DNA from: Candidatus Equibacterium intestinale
GTDB lineage: Bacteria > Bacteroidota > Bacteroidia > Bacteroidales > UBA932
Reading direction: 5' to 3'
DNA length: 10,129 bases
Assembly (NCBI GenBank): GCA_018064305.1
Contig: JAGHVP010000176.1
Location: 1 to 10,129 of the forward strand
Positions within the stretch are counted from its first letter, which is position 1. Each line of letters starts with the position of its first letter. Positions 1 through 6,215 of this stretch are shown one piece after another. The notes below the pieces were generated by a model, which ran no database searches, was not told where the DNA came from, and saw only the letters and a program-made list of their open reading frames with translations. The position numbers and the translations under genes were made by a program.

Positions 1-498
1 CTTATACATCAGGCAGCCACCTTTCAGTGCCGGGTATTTCTTGCACAGCTTGCTGGCAATCTTGGCAAGAGTCTTCGTGGGGGCTATGCCGATGCTGACC
101 GGTATTCCGACCTCCCTCCAAACTCTGGCCGAGAGGTCACGGGCGGTCTGCTGCAGTTTTTCGAGAGGAATCTCCCGCACATCAAGAAATGCCTCGTCGA
201 TCGAGTACACCTCGATCTGCGGCACTGCGCTCCGCAGCACACTCATCACCCTGTTGCTCATGTCGCCGTAGAGCTGGTAATTCGACGAGAACACCGCCAC
301 ATTGTTCTTCTCTATGACATCGCGGGCCTGGAACAGAGGTGTGCCCATCTTGATGCCCAGCGCCTTGGCTTCGTTGCTGCGCGCAACAATGCAGCCGTCG
401 TTGTTGGAGAGCACAACCACAGGCCTGCCGTTGAGGTCGGGCCGGAAAACCCTCTCGCAGCTTGCAAAGAAATTGTTGCAGTCGCAAAGGCCGATCAT
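1..498 (-). CDS. umuC: UmuC, Y-family translesion DNA polymerase V catalytic subunit (N-terminal part, cut by window edge)
   Basis: The first 166 residues of a Y-family polymerase are present; the frame stays open to base 1, so the rest lies outside the window. UmuC bound to two processed UmuD' copies and activated by RecA copies damaged DNA with low fidelity. The protein starts MIGLCDCNNFFASCERVF, matching the E. coli UmuC start. The metal-binding carboxylates D6, D101 and E102 are present in the same numbering as in E. coli, the last two inside the SIDEAFLD motif (residues 99-106). The nucleotide-binding stretch VLSNNDGCIVARSNEAKALG (29-48) is intact. Residue 11, the usual steric-gate position, is Phe instead of the Tyr of E. 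coli UmuC. The ATG at 498 is chosen because the family's conserved start begins there. It lies 18 nt after the umuD stop on the same strand, so the two are almost certainly co-transcribed. There is no clear Shine-Dalgarno, as expected for Bacteroidetes. Confidence 0.95.
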   Translation of the reverse strand, partial: MIGLCDCNNFFASCERVFRPDLNGRPVVVLSNNDGCIVARSNEAKALGIKMGTPLFQARDVIEKNNVAVFSSNYQLYGDMSNRVMSVLRSAVPQIEVYSIDEAFLDVREIPLEKLQQTARDLSARVWREVGIPVSIGIAPTKTLAKIASKLCKKYPALKGGCLMYK

Positions 499-516
499 AA
501 AGGCAGGAAAAGGTAC

Positions 517-900
517 CTAGACTTTTTTGACGAGATAACGCACCACTCCCCAGATGGCGAACTGGTTGTCGGCATCCACACGGATGGGGGAGTAGTCGGG
601 ATTTGCAGGAACCAGAAGCGCATGGTCGCCCATGTTCCGGTATCTTTTAAGTGTGAATTCGCCGTCTACGAAGCAGACGGCAAGGCATCCGTCGAACGGC
701 TCAACGCTCTTGTCTATTATGAGCATGTCGCCGTCGTTGATGCCGTCTTCTATCATAGAAACCCCCTTCACCCTTGCGAAGAAGGTTGAAGAGGGATTCC
801 TTACAAGTTCTTTGTTGAGGTCCAGAGCCACATCCATGAAGTCCTCGGCCGGAGATGGAAACCCGGCTGTGACAAATGCAAGCTCCGACTCCTTATCCAT
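517..900 (-). CDS. umuD: UmuD, self-cleaving S24 peptidase subunit of DNA polymerase V
   Basis: A 127-residue S24/LexA-like peptidase without a DNA-binding domain. RecA filaments stimulate it to cut off its own N-terminus, giving UmuD', the partner of UmuC. The AGFPSPAEDF segment (12-21) matches the E. coli cleavage region, with predicted cleavage between A12 and G13 (Cys-Gly in E. coli). The catalytic Ser is S48 (GVSMIEDGINDGD) and the general-base Lys is K85 (FTLKRY). The spacings from cleavage site to Ser (36) and Ser to Lys (37) equal those of E. coli UmuD (24/60/97). The protein is therefore about 12 residues shorter, with all of the loss before the cleavage site. The start is fixed by an in-frame stop 18 nt upstream. 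It begins 7 nt after the recA stop and is followed by umuC, so it probably shares the recA transcript. LexA is excluded by the missing helix-turn-helix domain. Confidence 0.95.
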   Translation of the reverse strand: MDKESELAFVTAGFPSPAEDFMDVALDLNKELVRNPSSTFFARVKGVSMIEDGINDGDMLIIDKSVEPFDGCLAVCFVDGEFTLKRYRNMGDHALLVPANPDYSPIRVDADNQFAIWGVVRYLVKKV

Positions 901-907
901 TTCAGGA

Positions 908-1936
908 CTAGTCGTTTACAGTGGCAAGTGTTTCACGTACCTGAGCCTCAATCTCATCGGCAAGCTGGGGGTTGTCCTTGAGAATCTGAAGCACTGCGTC
1001 GCGGCCCTGGCCGATCTTGCTCTCGCCGTAGCTGAACCATGACCCGCTCTTGTGGACAATGTCGTATTCCACCGCCAGGTCCACGATTTCGCCGATCTTG
1101 CAGATACCTTCGCCGAACACGATGTCGAACTCTGCCTTGCGGAACGGGGGCGCCATCTTGTTCTTGACGATCTTTGCGCGGGTGCGGTTGCCTGTTGCGG
1201 CGTCGCCGTCCTTGAGCTGTGTGACCTTGCGGACATCGATGCGCACTGATGCGTAGAACTTGAGTGCGTTACCGCCTGTGGTGGTCTCGGGGTTGCCGAA
1301 CATGATGCCGATCTTTTCGCGCAGCTGGTTGATGAAGATGCAGCAGGTGTTGGCGCGTGAGATGTTGGCGGTGAGCTTGCGCAGGGCCTGGCTCATCAGG
1401 CGGGCCTGGAGACCCACTTTGTCGTCGCCCATCTCTCCCTCGATCTCTGCCTTGGGGGTGAGGGCTGCAACGGAGTCGATGACGATGATGTCGATGGCAC
1501 CGCTGCGGATAAGGTTGTCTGCGATTTCAAGAGCCTGCTCGCCGTTGTCGGGCTGTGAAATGAGCAGGGTATCTACGTTTACGCCGAGATTCTTGGCGTA
1601 TGTACGGTCGAATGCATGTTCTGCATCGATGATAGCTGCGATACCGCCTGCCTTCTGGGCCTCGGCGATAGCGTGGATAGCAAGGGTTGTCTTACCGCTT
1701 GATTCGGGACCGTAGATCTCGATGACGCGGCCTCTGGGATATCCTCCGATACCCAGTGCGTGGTCGAGTGCGATCGATCCTGAAGGAATTACGGAAACTG
1801 CACAGTCAGGCTGATCTCCCAGTGTCATGATTGAGCCCTTGCCATAATCCTTTTCGATTTTCGAAATGGTTGCCTTCAGCGCCTTGAGCTTCTCCTCGTT
1901 TGGCAATGCTTGATTTACCTCTTCTTCTTTAGCCAT
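908..1936 (-). CDS. recA: RecA recombinase
   Basis: A full-length 342-residue RecA, the cytoplasmic ATP-dependent strand-exchange protein and co-protease for UmuD/LexA-type proteins. Walker A is GPESSGKTT (76-84); the catalytic Glu is E106 in DAEHAFD; Walker B is IIVIDS (150-155). The L1 region EGEMGDDKVGLQARLMSQAL (166-185) and the FINQLREKIGIMFGNPETTTGG core (201-222; Q204 corresponds to E. coli Q194) are intact, as is the KNKMAPPF segment (258-265). The C-terminus is short and moderately acidic. The start is the first ATG after the LOG-gene stop, 47 nt away, and gives the normal N-terminal helix. The 47-nt gap contains a candidate -7 element and a leader without G. umuD follows 7 nt downstream. 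No SOS box of the CTGT-N8-ACAG or GAAC-N4-GTTC type is visible upstream. Identity is certain; how it is regulated is inference. Confidence 0.99.
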   Translation of the reverse strand: MAKEEEVNQALPNEEKLKALKATISKIEKDYGKGSIMTLGDQPDCAVSVIPSGSIALDHALGIGGYPRGRVIEIYGPESSGKTTLAIHAIAEAQKAGGIAAIIDAEHAFDRTYAKNLGVNVDTLLISQPDNGEQALEIADNLIRSGAIDIIVIDSVAALTPKAEIEGEMGDDKVGLQARLMSQALRKLTANISRANTCCIFINQLREKIGIMFGNPETTTGGNALKFYASVRIDVRKVTQLKDGDAATGNRTRAKIVKNKMAPPFRKAEFDIVFGEGICKIGEIVDLAVEYDIVHKSGSWFSYGESKIGQGRDAVLQILKDNPQLADEIEAQVRETLATVND

Positions 1937-1970
1937 AGTGATTGTGGTTTTTGGTTGTTGATTGTTATTG
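1937..1970 (-). other. G-free A/C-rich 5' leader of recA
   Basis: Read in the recA direction, these 34 nt before the ATG contain no G at all and consist mostly of CAA/ACA-like runs. Such a leader cannot form G-C or G-U pairs with itself and should stay single-stranded. That fits the Bacteroidetes habit of starting translation from A-rich unstructured leaders without a Shine-Dalgarno. Its 5' end roughly coincides with the start point predicted from the -7-like element at 1976-1983. The composition is seen directly; the translational role is inference. Confidence 0.45.
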
Positions 1971-1975
1971 ATTCG

Positions 1976-1994
1976 CGAATTTACTAGAAATTCG
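1976..1994. promoter_or_regulatory. Palindrome with candidate recA -7 element
   Basis: The plus strand reads CGAATTTACTAGAAATTCG, a perfect inverted repeat with 7-bp arms (1976-1982 and 1988-1994) around a 5-nt spacer that includes the stop codon of the LOG gene. On the minus strand the recA-proximal half reads TAAATTCG (1983 to 1976), one mismatch from the Bacteroidetes -7 consensus TAnnTTTG. No clear -33 TTTG is seen. A third ATTCG half-site abuts it at 1971-1975, making the 10-bp palindrome ATTCGCGAAT at 1971-1980. It resembles the palindrome at 2739-2755. It may be an internal recA promoter, an operator, or both; chance is not excluded. Confidence 0.35.
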
Positions 1995-2697
1995 GCTTGG
2001 GTGCGTATTTGTTGTAGAACTCCTCGATGATGGCCACTGCCTCTTCGGGGGTGTCGACCACCTTGAACAGGTCCATGTCTTCGGGGCTGATCATCTTCTC
2101 TTCCAGGAGTGTGTTCCTGAACCAGTCGAGCAGGCCCTGCCAGTACTCCTTTCCGTAGAAGATGATGGGGAAGTCAACCAGCTTGTCGGTCTGGATGAGG
2201 GTGAGGGCCTCGGAAAGCTCGTCGAGAGTGCCGAATCCGCCGGGCATTACCACGAATCCCTGTGCATACTGCATGAAGATGGTCTTGCGTACGAAGAAAT
2301 AGTCGTAGTTGATGCTCTTGTCGCTGTCGATATAGGGGTTTGAGTGCTGCTCGAACGGCAGGTTGATGTTCAGACCCACGCTGGGGCCGCCTCCCTGCTT
2401 CGCACCGCGGTTACCGGCCTCCATGATGCCCGGGCCGCCACCTGTGATGACACCGAAGCCTATCTTGGTAAGGTGTTCGGCAATCTCCACGGCAGCCTTG
2501 TAGTACTTGTTCTGGGGTTTGGTGCGGGCCGAACCGAAAATGGCTACGCAGGGACCTATCTTGGCAAGCTTGTCGTACGACTGCACGAACTCGGACATAA
2601 TCTTGAATGTGTTCCAGCTGTTTCTGGTCTCAACGTCATTCCACCATTTCGGGCTGAAGCTGCGCCTGATTATTTCTTCTTTGTCGTTTGATATCAT
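1984..2697 (-). CDS. LOG/TIGR00730-family Rossmann-fold nucleotide-binding protein
   Basis: A 237-residue cytosolic protein of the lysine-decarboxylase-like/LOG family. Members hydrolyse nucleoside 5'-monophosphates to the free base and ribose 5-phosphate (plant and bacterial cytokinin-activating LOG enzymes) or act as nucleotide-5'-monophosphate nucleosidases. The family motifs are clear: FGSAR (54-58), GGGPGIMEAGNRGA (86-99), the FVRKTIF segment (135-141) and the PGGFGTLDE signature (152-160), which carries the active-site Gly-rich loop and Glu. An N-terminal extension of about 45 residues (RRSFSPKWWNDVETRNSW) is longer than in short LOG proteins, as in the YgdH-like group. Older annotations calling this a lysine decarboxylase are wrong for the family. 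It lies 47 nt upstream of recA on the same strand and may lead that operon; any link to DNA repair is unproven. The start is the first ATG and directly precedes the family-like N-terminus. The exact substrate cannot be read from the sequence. Confidence 0.9.
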   Translation of the reverse strand: MISNDKEEIIRRSFSPKWWNDVETRNSWNTFKIMSEFVQSYDKLAKIGPCVAIFGSARTKPQNKYYKAAVEIAEHLTKIGFGVITGGGPGIMEAGNRGAKQGGGPSVGLNINLPFEQHSNPYIDSDKSINYDYFFVRKTIFMQYAQGFVVMPGGFGTLDELSEALTLIQTDKLVDFPIIFYGKEYWQGLLDWFRNTLLEEKMISPEDMDLFKVVDTPEEAVAIIEEFYNKYAPKPNF

Positions 2698-2738
2698 TGC
2701 TTATGATGTTTTGTGTGATTACATTGAAATTGTTCCTA

Positions 2739-2755
2739 CAAATTTAGTAAATTTG
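2739..2755. promoter_or_regulatory. Back-to-back divergent -7 elements forming a perfect palindrome
   Basis: CAAATTTAGTAAATTTG is a perfect palindrome centred on 2747. Each half is TAAATTTG, an exact match to the Bacteroidetes -7 consensus TAnnTTTG. The right half (2748-2755) faces rlmN; the left half, read on the minus strand (2746 to 2739), faces the LOG gene. For the rlmN direction a TTG at 2724-2726 lies about 21 nt upstream as a possible weak -33 element; none is clear for the other direction. Predicted leaders are about 10 nt for rlmN and about 35 nt for the LOG gene. The same symmetry would suit a dimeric repressor, and the two promoters probably exclude one another. The match is seen; activity is inferred. 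Confidence 0.6.
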
Positions 2756-2773
2756 CGTGAAATACATTGAAAA

Positions 2774-3799
2774 ATGAAGCAATTTCTTTTGGGAAAAACT
2801 TTGGCTGAGCTCAAAGATGTGTGCGCGGAGTGCGGGATGCCCCGTTTCGCCGCCCAGCAGATGGCCGACTGGCTTTATAAGAAGAAGGTGAGGGATATCG
2901 GCGGGATGAGCAACATCTCAAAGGACAACCGTGCGAAGCTGTCAGAAAAGTTCGAGGTGGGGCATATCGCTCCCGTCGAGGTCCTTTCCAGCACCGACGG
3001 CACGAAGAAGTATGCCTTCCCCACAGGAGATGAAGGGCAGCTGATAGAATCTGTGATGATTCCCGACCGCGACCGCGCCACCCTCTGCGTCTCTTCGCAG
3101 GCCGGCTGCAAGATGGGCTGTGTCTTCTGCATGACGGGCCGCCAGGGCTTCCACGGGCATCTCACATCCCGTGAAAACATCGCACAGTTCATGAATATCG
3201 ATGAGTCTGACCTTCTCACCAACGCTGTCTTCATGGGAATGGGCGAGCCGCTCGACAACTGGACAGAGGTTAAGAAGGCCATCGAGGTCCTCACTTCAGA
3301 TTGGGGGTTCGGATGGAGCCCCAAGAGAATCACCCTTTCCACTATCGGTGACCTTGCCACACTGAAAGATTTCCTCGACTCCACCTCATGCCACCTGGCA
3401 ATAAGCATACACAACCCTTTCGCGGCGGAGAGGGCGGCCCTGATGCCGGTGGAGAACCGCTACCATATCGAAGATGTGCTTGCACTGGTGCGCCAGTACG
3501 ATTTCAGCGGGCAGCGCCGCATAACATTCGAATACACAATGTTTGCCGGCGTGAACGACACCAAGCGTCATGCCGACGCCCTGGCAAGGCTGCTGCGCGG
3601 CCTTCCGTGCAGGGTGAACCTCATCCGCTTCCACCAGATTCCCGACAGCCCGCTCAGGACTTCGGCTCCTGTTGTGATAGAGAACTTTCAGAAACGGCTT
3701 GAAAGTTGTGGCATCACCACAACTCTGCGTGCATCGCGCGGTGAAGATATACTTGCCGCATGCGGCATGCTCGCCGGAAAGAATACTGACAGACATTGA
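2774..3799 (+). CDS. rlmN: RlmN, dual-specificity 23S rRNA A2503 / tRNA A37 C2-methyltransferase (radical SAM)
   Basis: A 341-residue radical-SAM enzyme that methylates C2 of A2503 in 23S rRNA and A37 in some tRNAs, supporting translation fidelity. The 4Fe-4S motif CKMGCVFC gives cluster ligands C112, C116 and C119. C105 lies 7 residues before the first ligand, as C118 does in E. coli RlmN. C330 in SRGEDILAACG corresponds to the methyl-carrying C355. The MGMGEPLDNW segment (154-163) is the SAM-binding GEP motif. The N-terminal RNA-binding helical domain (about 1-90, with AAQQMADWLYKK) is present. The start is the first ATG downstream of the divergent -7 element and fits the normal N-terminus. 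The gene is divergent from the LOG-recA-umuDC cluster and followed by a hairpin before the patatin gene. The resistance paralogue Cfr is considered unlikely, as the sequence follows the RlmN pattern throughout. Confidence 0.97.
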   Translation: MKQFLLGKTLAELKDVCAECGMPRFAAQQMADWLYKKKVRDIGGMSNISKDNRAKLSEKFEVGHIAPVEVLSSTDGTKKYAFPTGDEGQLIESVMIPDRDRATLCVSSQAGCKMGCVFCMTGRQGFHGHLTSRENIAQFMNIDESDLLTNAVFMGMGEPLDNWTEVKKAIEVLTSDWGFGWSPKRITLSTIGDLATLKDFLDSTSCHLAISIHNPFAAERAALMPVENRYHIEDVLALVRQYDFSGQRRITFEYTMFAGVNDTKRHADALARLLRGLPCRVNLIRFHQIPDSPLRTSAPVVIENFQKRLESCGITTTLRASRGEDILAACGMLAGKNTDRH

Positions 3800-3800
3800 T

Positions 3801-3843
3801 TTTTGTTCTAACGGTATCCATTTGCATTACCGCTAGAACAAAA
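3801..3843. repeat. 43-nt imperfect inverted repeat between rlmN and the patatin gene
   Basis: The arms TTTTGTTCTA (3801-3810) and TAGAACAAAA (3834-3843) are perfect complements. After one A-C mismatch the stem continues with CGGTA (3812-3816) against TACCG (3828-3832), leaving an 11-nt loop. The hairpin starts 2 nt after the rlmN stop. It is not a standard intrinsic terminator: the T-run is on the 5' side and the A-run on the 3' side, so neither strand has a U-tract after the stem. It could be a 3'-end stabiliser, a rho-dependent pause site, an operator or an RNA switch for the downstream gene. No consensus -7 element was found between it and the next start. Confidence 0.7.
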
Positions 3844-3887
3844 TATTGAATAGCAGAACGAATGATAGTATGATAAAAATAGACCAT

Positions 3888-6209
3888 ATGCTGAAGAAGA
3901 TTGTAACGGCAGTGCTGGCTGCACTGCTCTGTGTGCAGATGAGTGCGCAGCGCCCCGTGGTGGGTCTGGTCCTGTGCGGCGGCGGTGCGAAAGGTGCGGC
4001 CCACATTGGTGTGCTCAAAGTGCTTGAAGAGAACGACATCCCGGTGGACCTGATTGTGGGTACAAGTATGGGTGCCATCATGGGAGGTCTGTATGCCGTG
4101 GGCTACAAGGCTGCGGAAATCGATTCCATCGTGATGCTCCAGGACTGGAACAAGGTGATGAGCGGCGGCACAGACCGTTCGCAGGTCTCATACGAAAGCA
4201 AGGCCGACGATGCCCGCCTCATGATAAAGGTGCCCTTCGGAATAGACTTCAGCAAGTCTCTTTCTAAAGAAGAGGAGGAAGATGTGGCAGAGGGCTCAGA
4301 GTCTGGAGGGCAGAGCCAGTATGCGCCGGAGGTGTTCAACCTGGGCGGCCTGCCTGTCGGGCTGCTGGGCGGCCAGAACATCTACAGGCTGCTGACCGAC
4401 TATACTGTGGGCTATCACAACAACTGCGACTTCAACAAGCTTCCCATTCCGTTCGCATGTGTGGCGGTGGACCTTGTCTCTCAGAAAGAGGTGGTGCTCA
4501 ACAACGGTATCCTTGCAAAGGCCATGCGTGCCTCAATGGCCATCCCCGGTGCGTTCGCTCCTGTGAAACTTGATGATATGGTGCTGGTTGACGGCGGTCT
4601 TACCAACAACTATCCTGTGGATGTGGCGAAGGAGATGGGTGCCGACATCATCATCGGAGTCAGGCTGGGCCACGAAGATGAGGTGAACCGCGACTATGAA
4701 ACCATCGGCGGCATCCTGGGAAGTGTGCTGGAGATTGCAATGTTCGCCAAGATGGACAAGGCTGTGGAAGATACCGACATAATGATAGCACCTTCAGTGA
4801 AGGGCTTCAACACAATGAGTTTCGACACCCAGAGCCTCCGCACCCTGATTGACAACGGTGAGGCTGCGGCCCGCAAGGTAGAGGACCAGCTGAAAGAGCT
4901 CAGGGTATATCTCAATAAGAAAGAGGCCGAGGCTGCCAACAGTTTCGTGGGACCGGCCCCTCAGAAAAAGGCTCCTGTAAAGGCTATTTCAGTGCGTGAC
5001 ACAATCTCTCTGGCTTCAATCGAGATTGAAGGCGGACAGGGCAGGGAGATAGATGATATCCTTGCCAGATGCAACATAGTCACAGGGAAGGAAATCTCCA
5101 CTGCCGACATAGAGAAGGCGGTCAACGATATCTATGCTACCGGAGCTTATTCGTCTGTAACATACGCTCTCGACGGCAAGAAGTCGCCTTTCGACCTTGT
5201 CATGACAATGGTACCTAACCACAACCACCAGCTCGGCATAGGCCTGCGATTCGACAGCGAAGAGGTGTCGGCGGTGCTGGTTGACGTGGGGCTCAACCGC
5301 AACAAGCTGTCGGGGCACAAGCTTGACCTTTCGGGGCGCATTACTGCCAATTACGGCTTCAACGTCAAATATTCATATCAGAATCAGAACACGATGCAGC
5401 TGAATGCCGGATACGGCCTGCGGCACTATGATATGAAGATCCTCTCCGAAGCCGACGGAAAATACAACTATCTGGACTATCTCCAGAATGTATTCAACAT
5501 GTCGGTTTCCACAAAGAGCCTCCGCAACCTCAATACAGAGGCGGGCGCACAGTTCAGGATCTACGACTATCTGTCGAGTACAGACGTACAGGGCATTCCT
5601 CCCGTATACAGCACTGCCGACACGCGTGACAAGTTTGTAGGCATCTACGCACGCATGGGTGTGGACAACTTCGACAATGCATCGTTCCCGCGCAAGGGTA
5701 TCAAGATGGATGCGCGTGCCGACTATTACATGGATGTCACAGATTTCGGCACATATTCTCCGTTCCTTACGGCTCAGTTCTCACTGAAGTGGGCAATGTC
5801 TTTCACAAAGCACATCTCGCTGCTTCCGTTCCTGAACACACGTGCCGTTGTGGGCAAGGAGACACCGGCGGTATTCATGAACACCATTGGCGGATATCAG
5901 GCGGGGCGCTACTCAGAGCACCAGCTGCCGTTCTACGGACTTACTGGCGTGCTTCCTACAGACCGCCTGCTTGCCATAGGCGGTGCAGACCTGCGCTGCC
6001 GGCTGTTCCAGAGCCACTATATCTTCCTTGGTGGAAACTATGCGCGTTCAAGCGACGACATAGCCGGATTCTTCACCAATTCTGGATACATGGGTTACCG
6101 TCTGGGCTATGCCTTCGACTTCAAGTTCGGCCCGCTGGAGTTCGACGTCAACTGGAACGACTACACCAGGAAGGCGGGTGCATACCTCAGTCTCGGTTAC
6201 TGGTTCTGA
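3888..6209 (+). CDS. Patatin-like phospholipase fused to POTRA and Omp85-type beta-barrel (type Vd-like surface protein)
   Basis: From the chosen start the protein has 773 residues. A Sec signal peptide (MLKKIVTAVLAALL..., about 1-20, cleavage near SA/Q) is followed by a patatin lipid-acyl-hydrolase domain (about 24-265). Its oxyanion motif is CGGGAKG (30-36), the nucleophile is S60 in GTSMG (58-62), and the catalytic Asp is D235 in DGGLTNNYP. A POTRA-like domain lies around 375-442, and a 16-strand-type surface-antigen barrel around 445-773 has a PRKG motif (601-604) and ends in an aromatic residue (GYWF), the usual outer-membrane assembly signal. The architecture matches PlpD/FplA-like proteins: a phospholipase in or across the outer membrane. 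An acidic, low-complexity insertion (KEEEEDVAEGSESGG, 127-141) interrupts the patatin domain. There is no lipobox. In-frame starts at 3870 (ATG) and 3846 (TTG) exist, but 3888 puts the signal peptide at the very N-terminus. recX follows 6 nt downstream. The natural substrate is unknown. Confidence 0.93.
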   Translation: MLKKIVTAVLAALLCVQMSAQRPVVGLVLCGGGAKGAAHIGVLKVLEENDIPVDLIVGTSMGAIMGGLYAVGYKAAEIDSIVMLQDWNKVMSGGTDRSQVSYESKADDARLMIKVPFGIDFSKSLSKEEEEDVAEGSESGGQSQYAPEVFNLGGLPVGLLGGQNIYRLLTDYTVGYHNNCDFNKLPIPFACVAVDLVSQKEVVLNNGILAKAMRASMAIPGAFAPVKLDDMVLVDGGLTNNYPVDVAKEMGADIIIGVRLGHEDEVNRDYETIGGILGSVLEIAMFAKMDKAVEDTDIMIAPSVKGFNTMSFDTQSLRTLIDNGEAAARKVEDQLKELRVYLNKKEAEAANSFVGPAPQKKAPVKAISVRDTISLASIEIEGGQGREIDDILARCNIVTGKEISTADIEKAVNDIYATGAYSSVTYALDGKKSPFDLVMTMVPNHNHQLGIGLRFDSEEVSAVLVDVGLNRNKLSGHKLDLSGRITANYGFNVKYSYQNQNTMQLNAGYGLRHYDMKILSEADGKYNYLDYLQNVFNMSVSTKSLRNLNTEAGAQFRIYDYLSSTDVQGIPPVYSTADTRDKFVGIYARMGVDNFDNASFPRKGIKMDARADYYMDVTDFGTYSPFLTAQFSLKWAMSFTKHISLLPFLNTRAVVGKETPAVFMNTIGGYQAGRYSEHQLPFYGLTGVLPTDRLLAIGGADLRCRLFQSHYIFLGGNYARSSDDIAGFFTNSGYMGYRLGYAFDFKFGPLEFDVNWNDYTRKAGAYLSLGYWF

Positions 6210-6215
6210 TGACGG

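Noticed and set aside
182..487. 101-codon minus-strand frame within the umuC region
   Set aside because: It is out of frame with the UmuC translation, which carries D6, SIDEAFLD and all other family motifs.
517..900. LexA repressor in place of UmuD
   Set aside because: At 127 residues there is no room for a helix-turn-helix domain, and umuC follows directly.
1937..2773. LexA/SOS boxes of E. coli or Bacillus type before recA or the LOG gene
   Set aside because: Neither CTGT-N8-ACAG nor GAAC-N4-GTTC occurs in the intergenic gaps.
3801..3843. Intrinsic transcription terminator
   Set aside because: There is no U-tract after the stem on either strand; the A and T runs are placed the opposite way round.
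3846..3887. Longer N-terminus for the patatin protein from TTG 3846 or ATG 3870
   Set aside because: This would bury the signal peptide behind 6-14 polar residues; ATG 3888 gives a textbook signal sequence. The 3870 start is not fully excluded.
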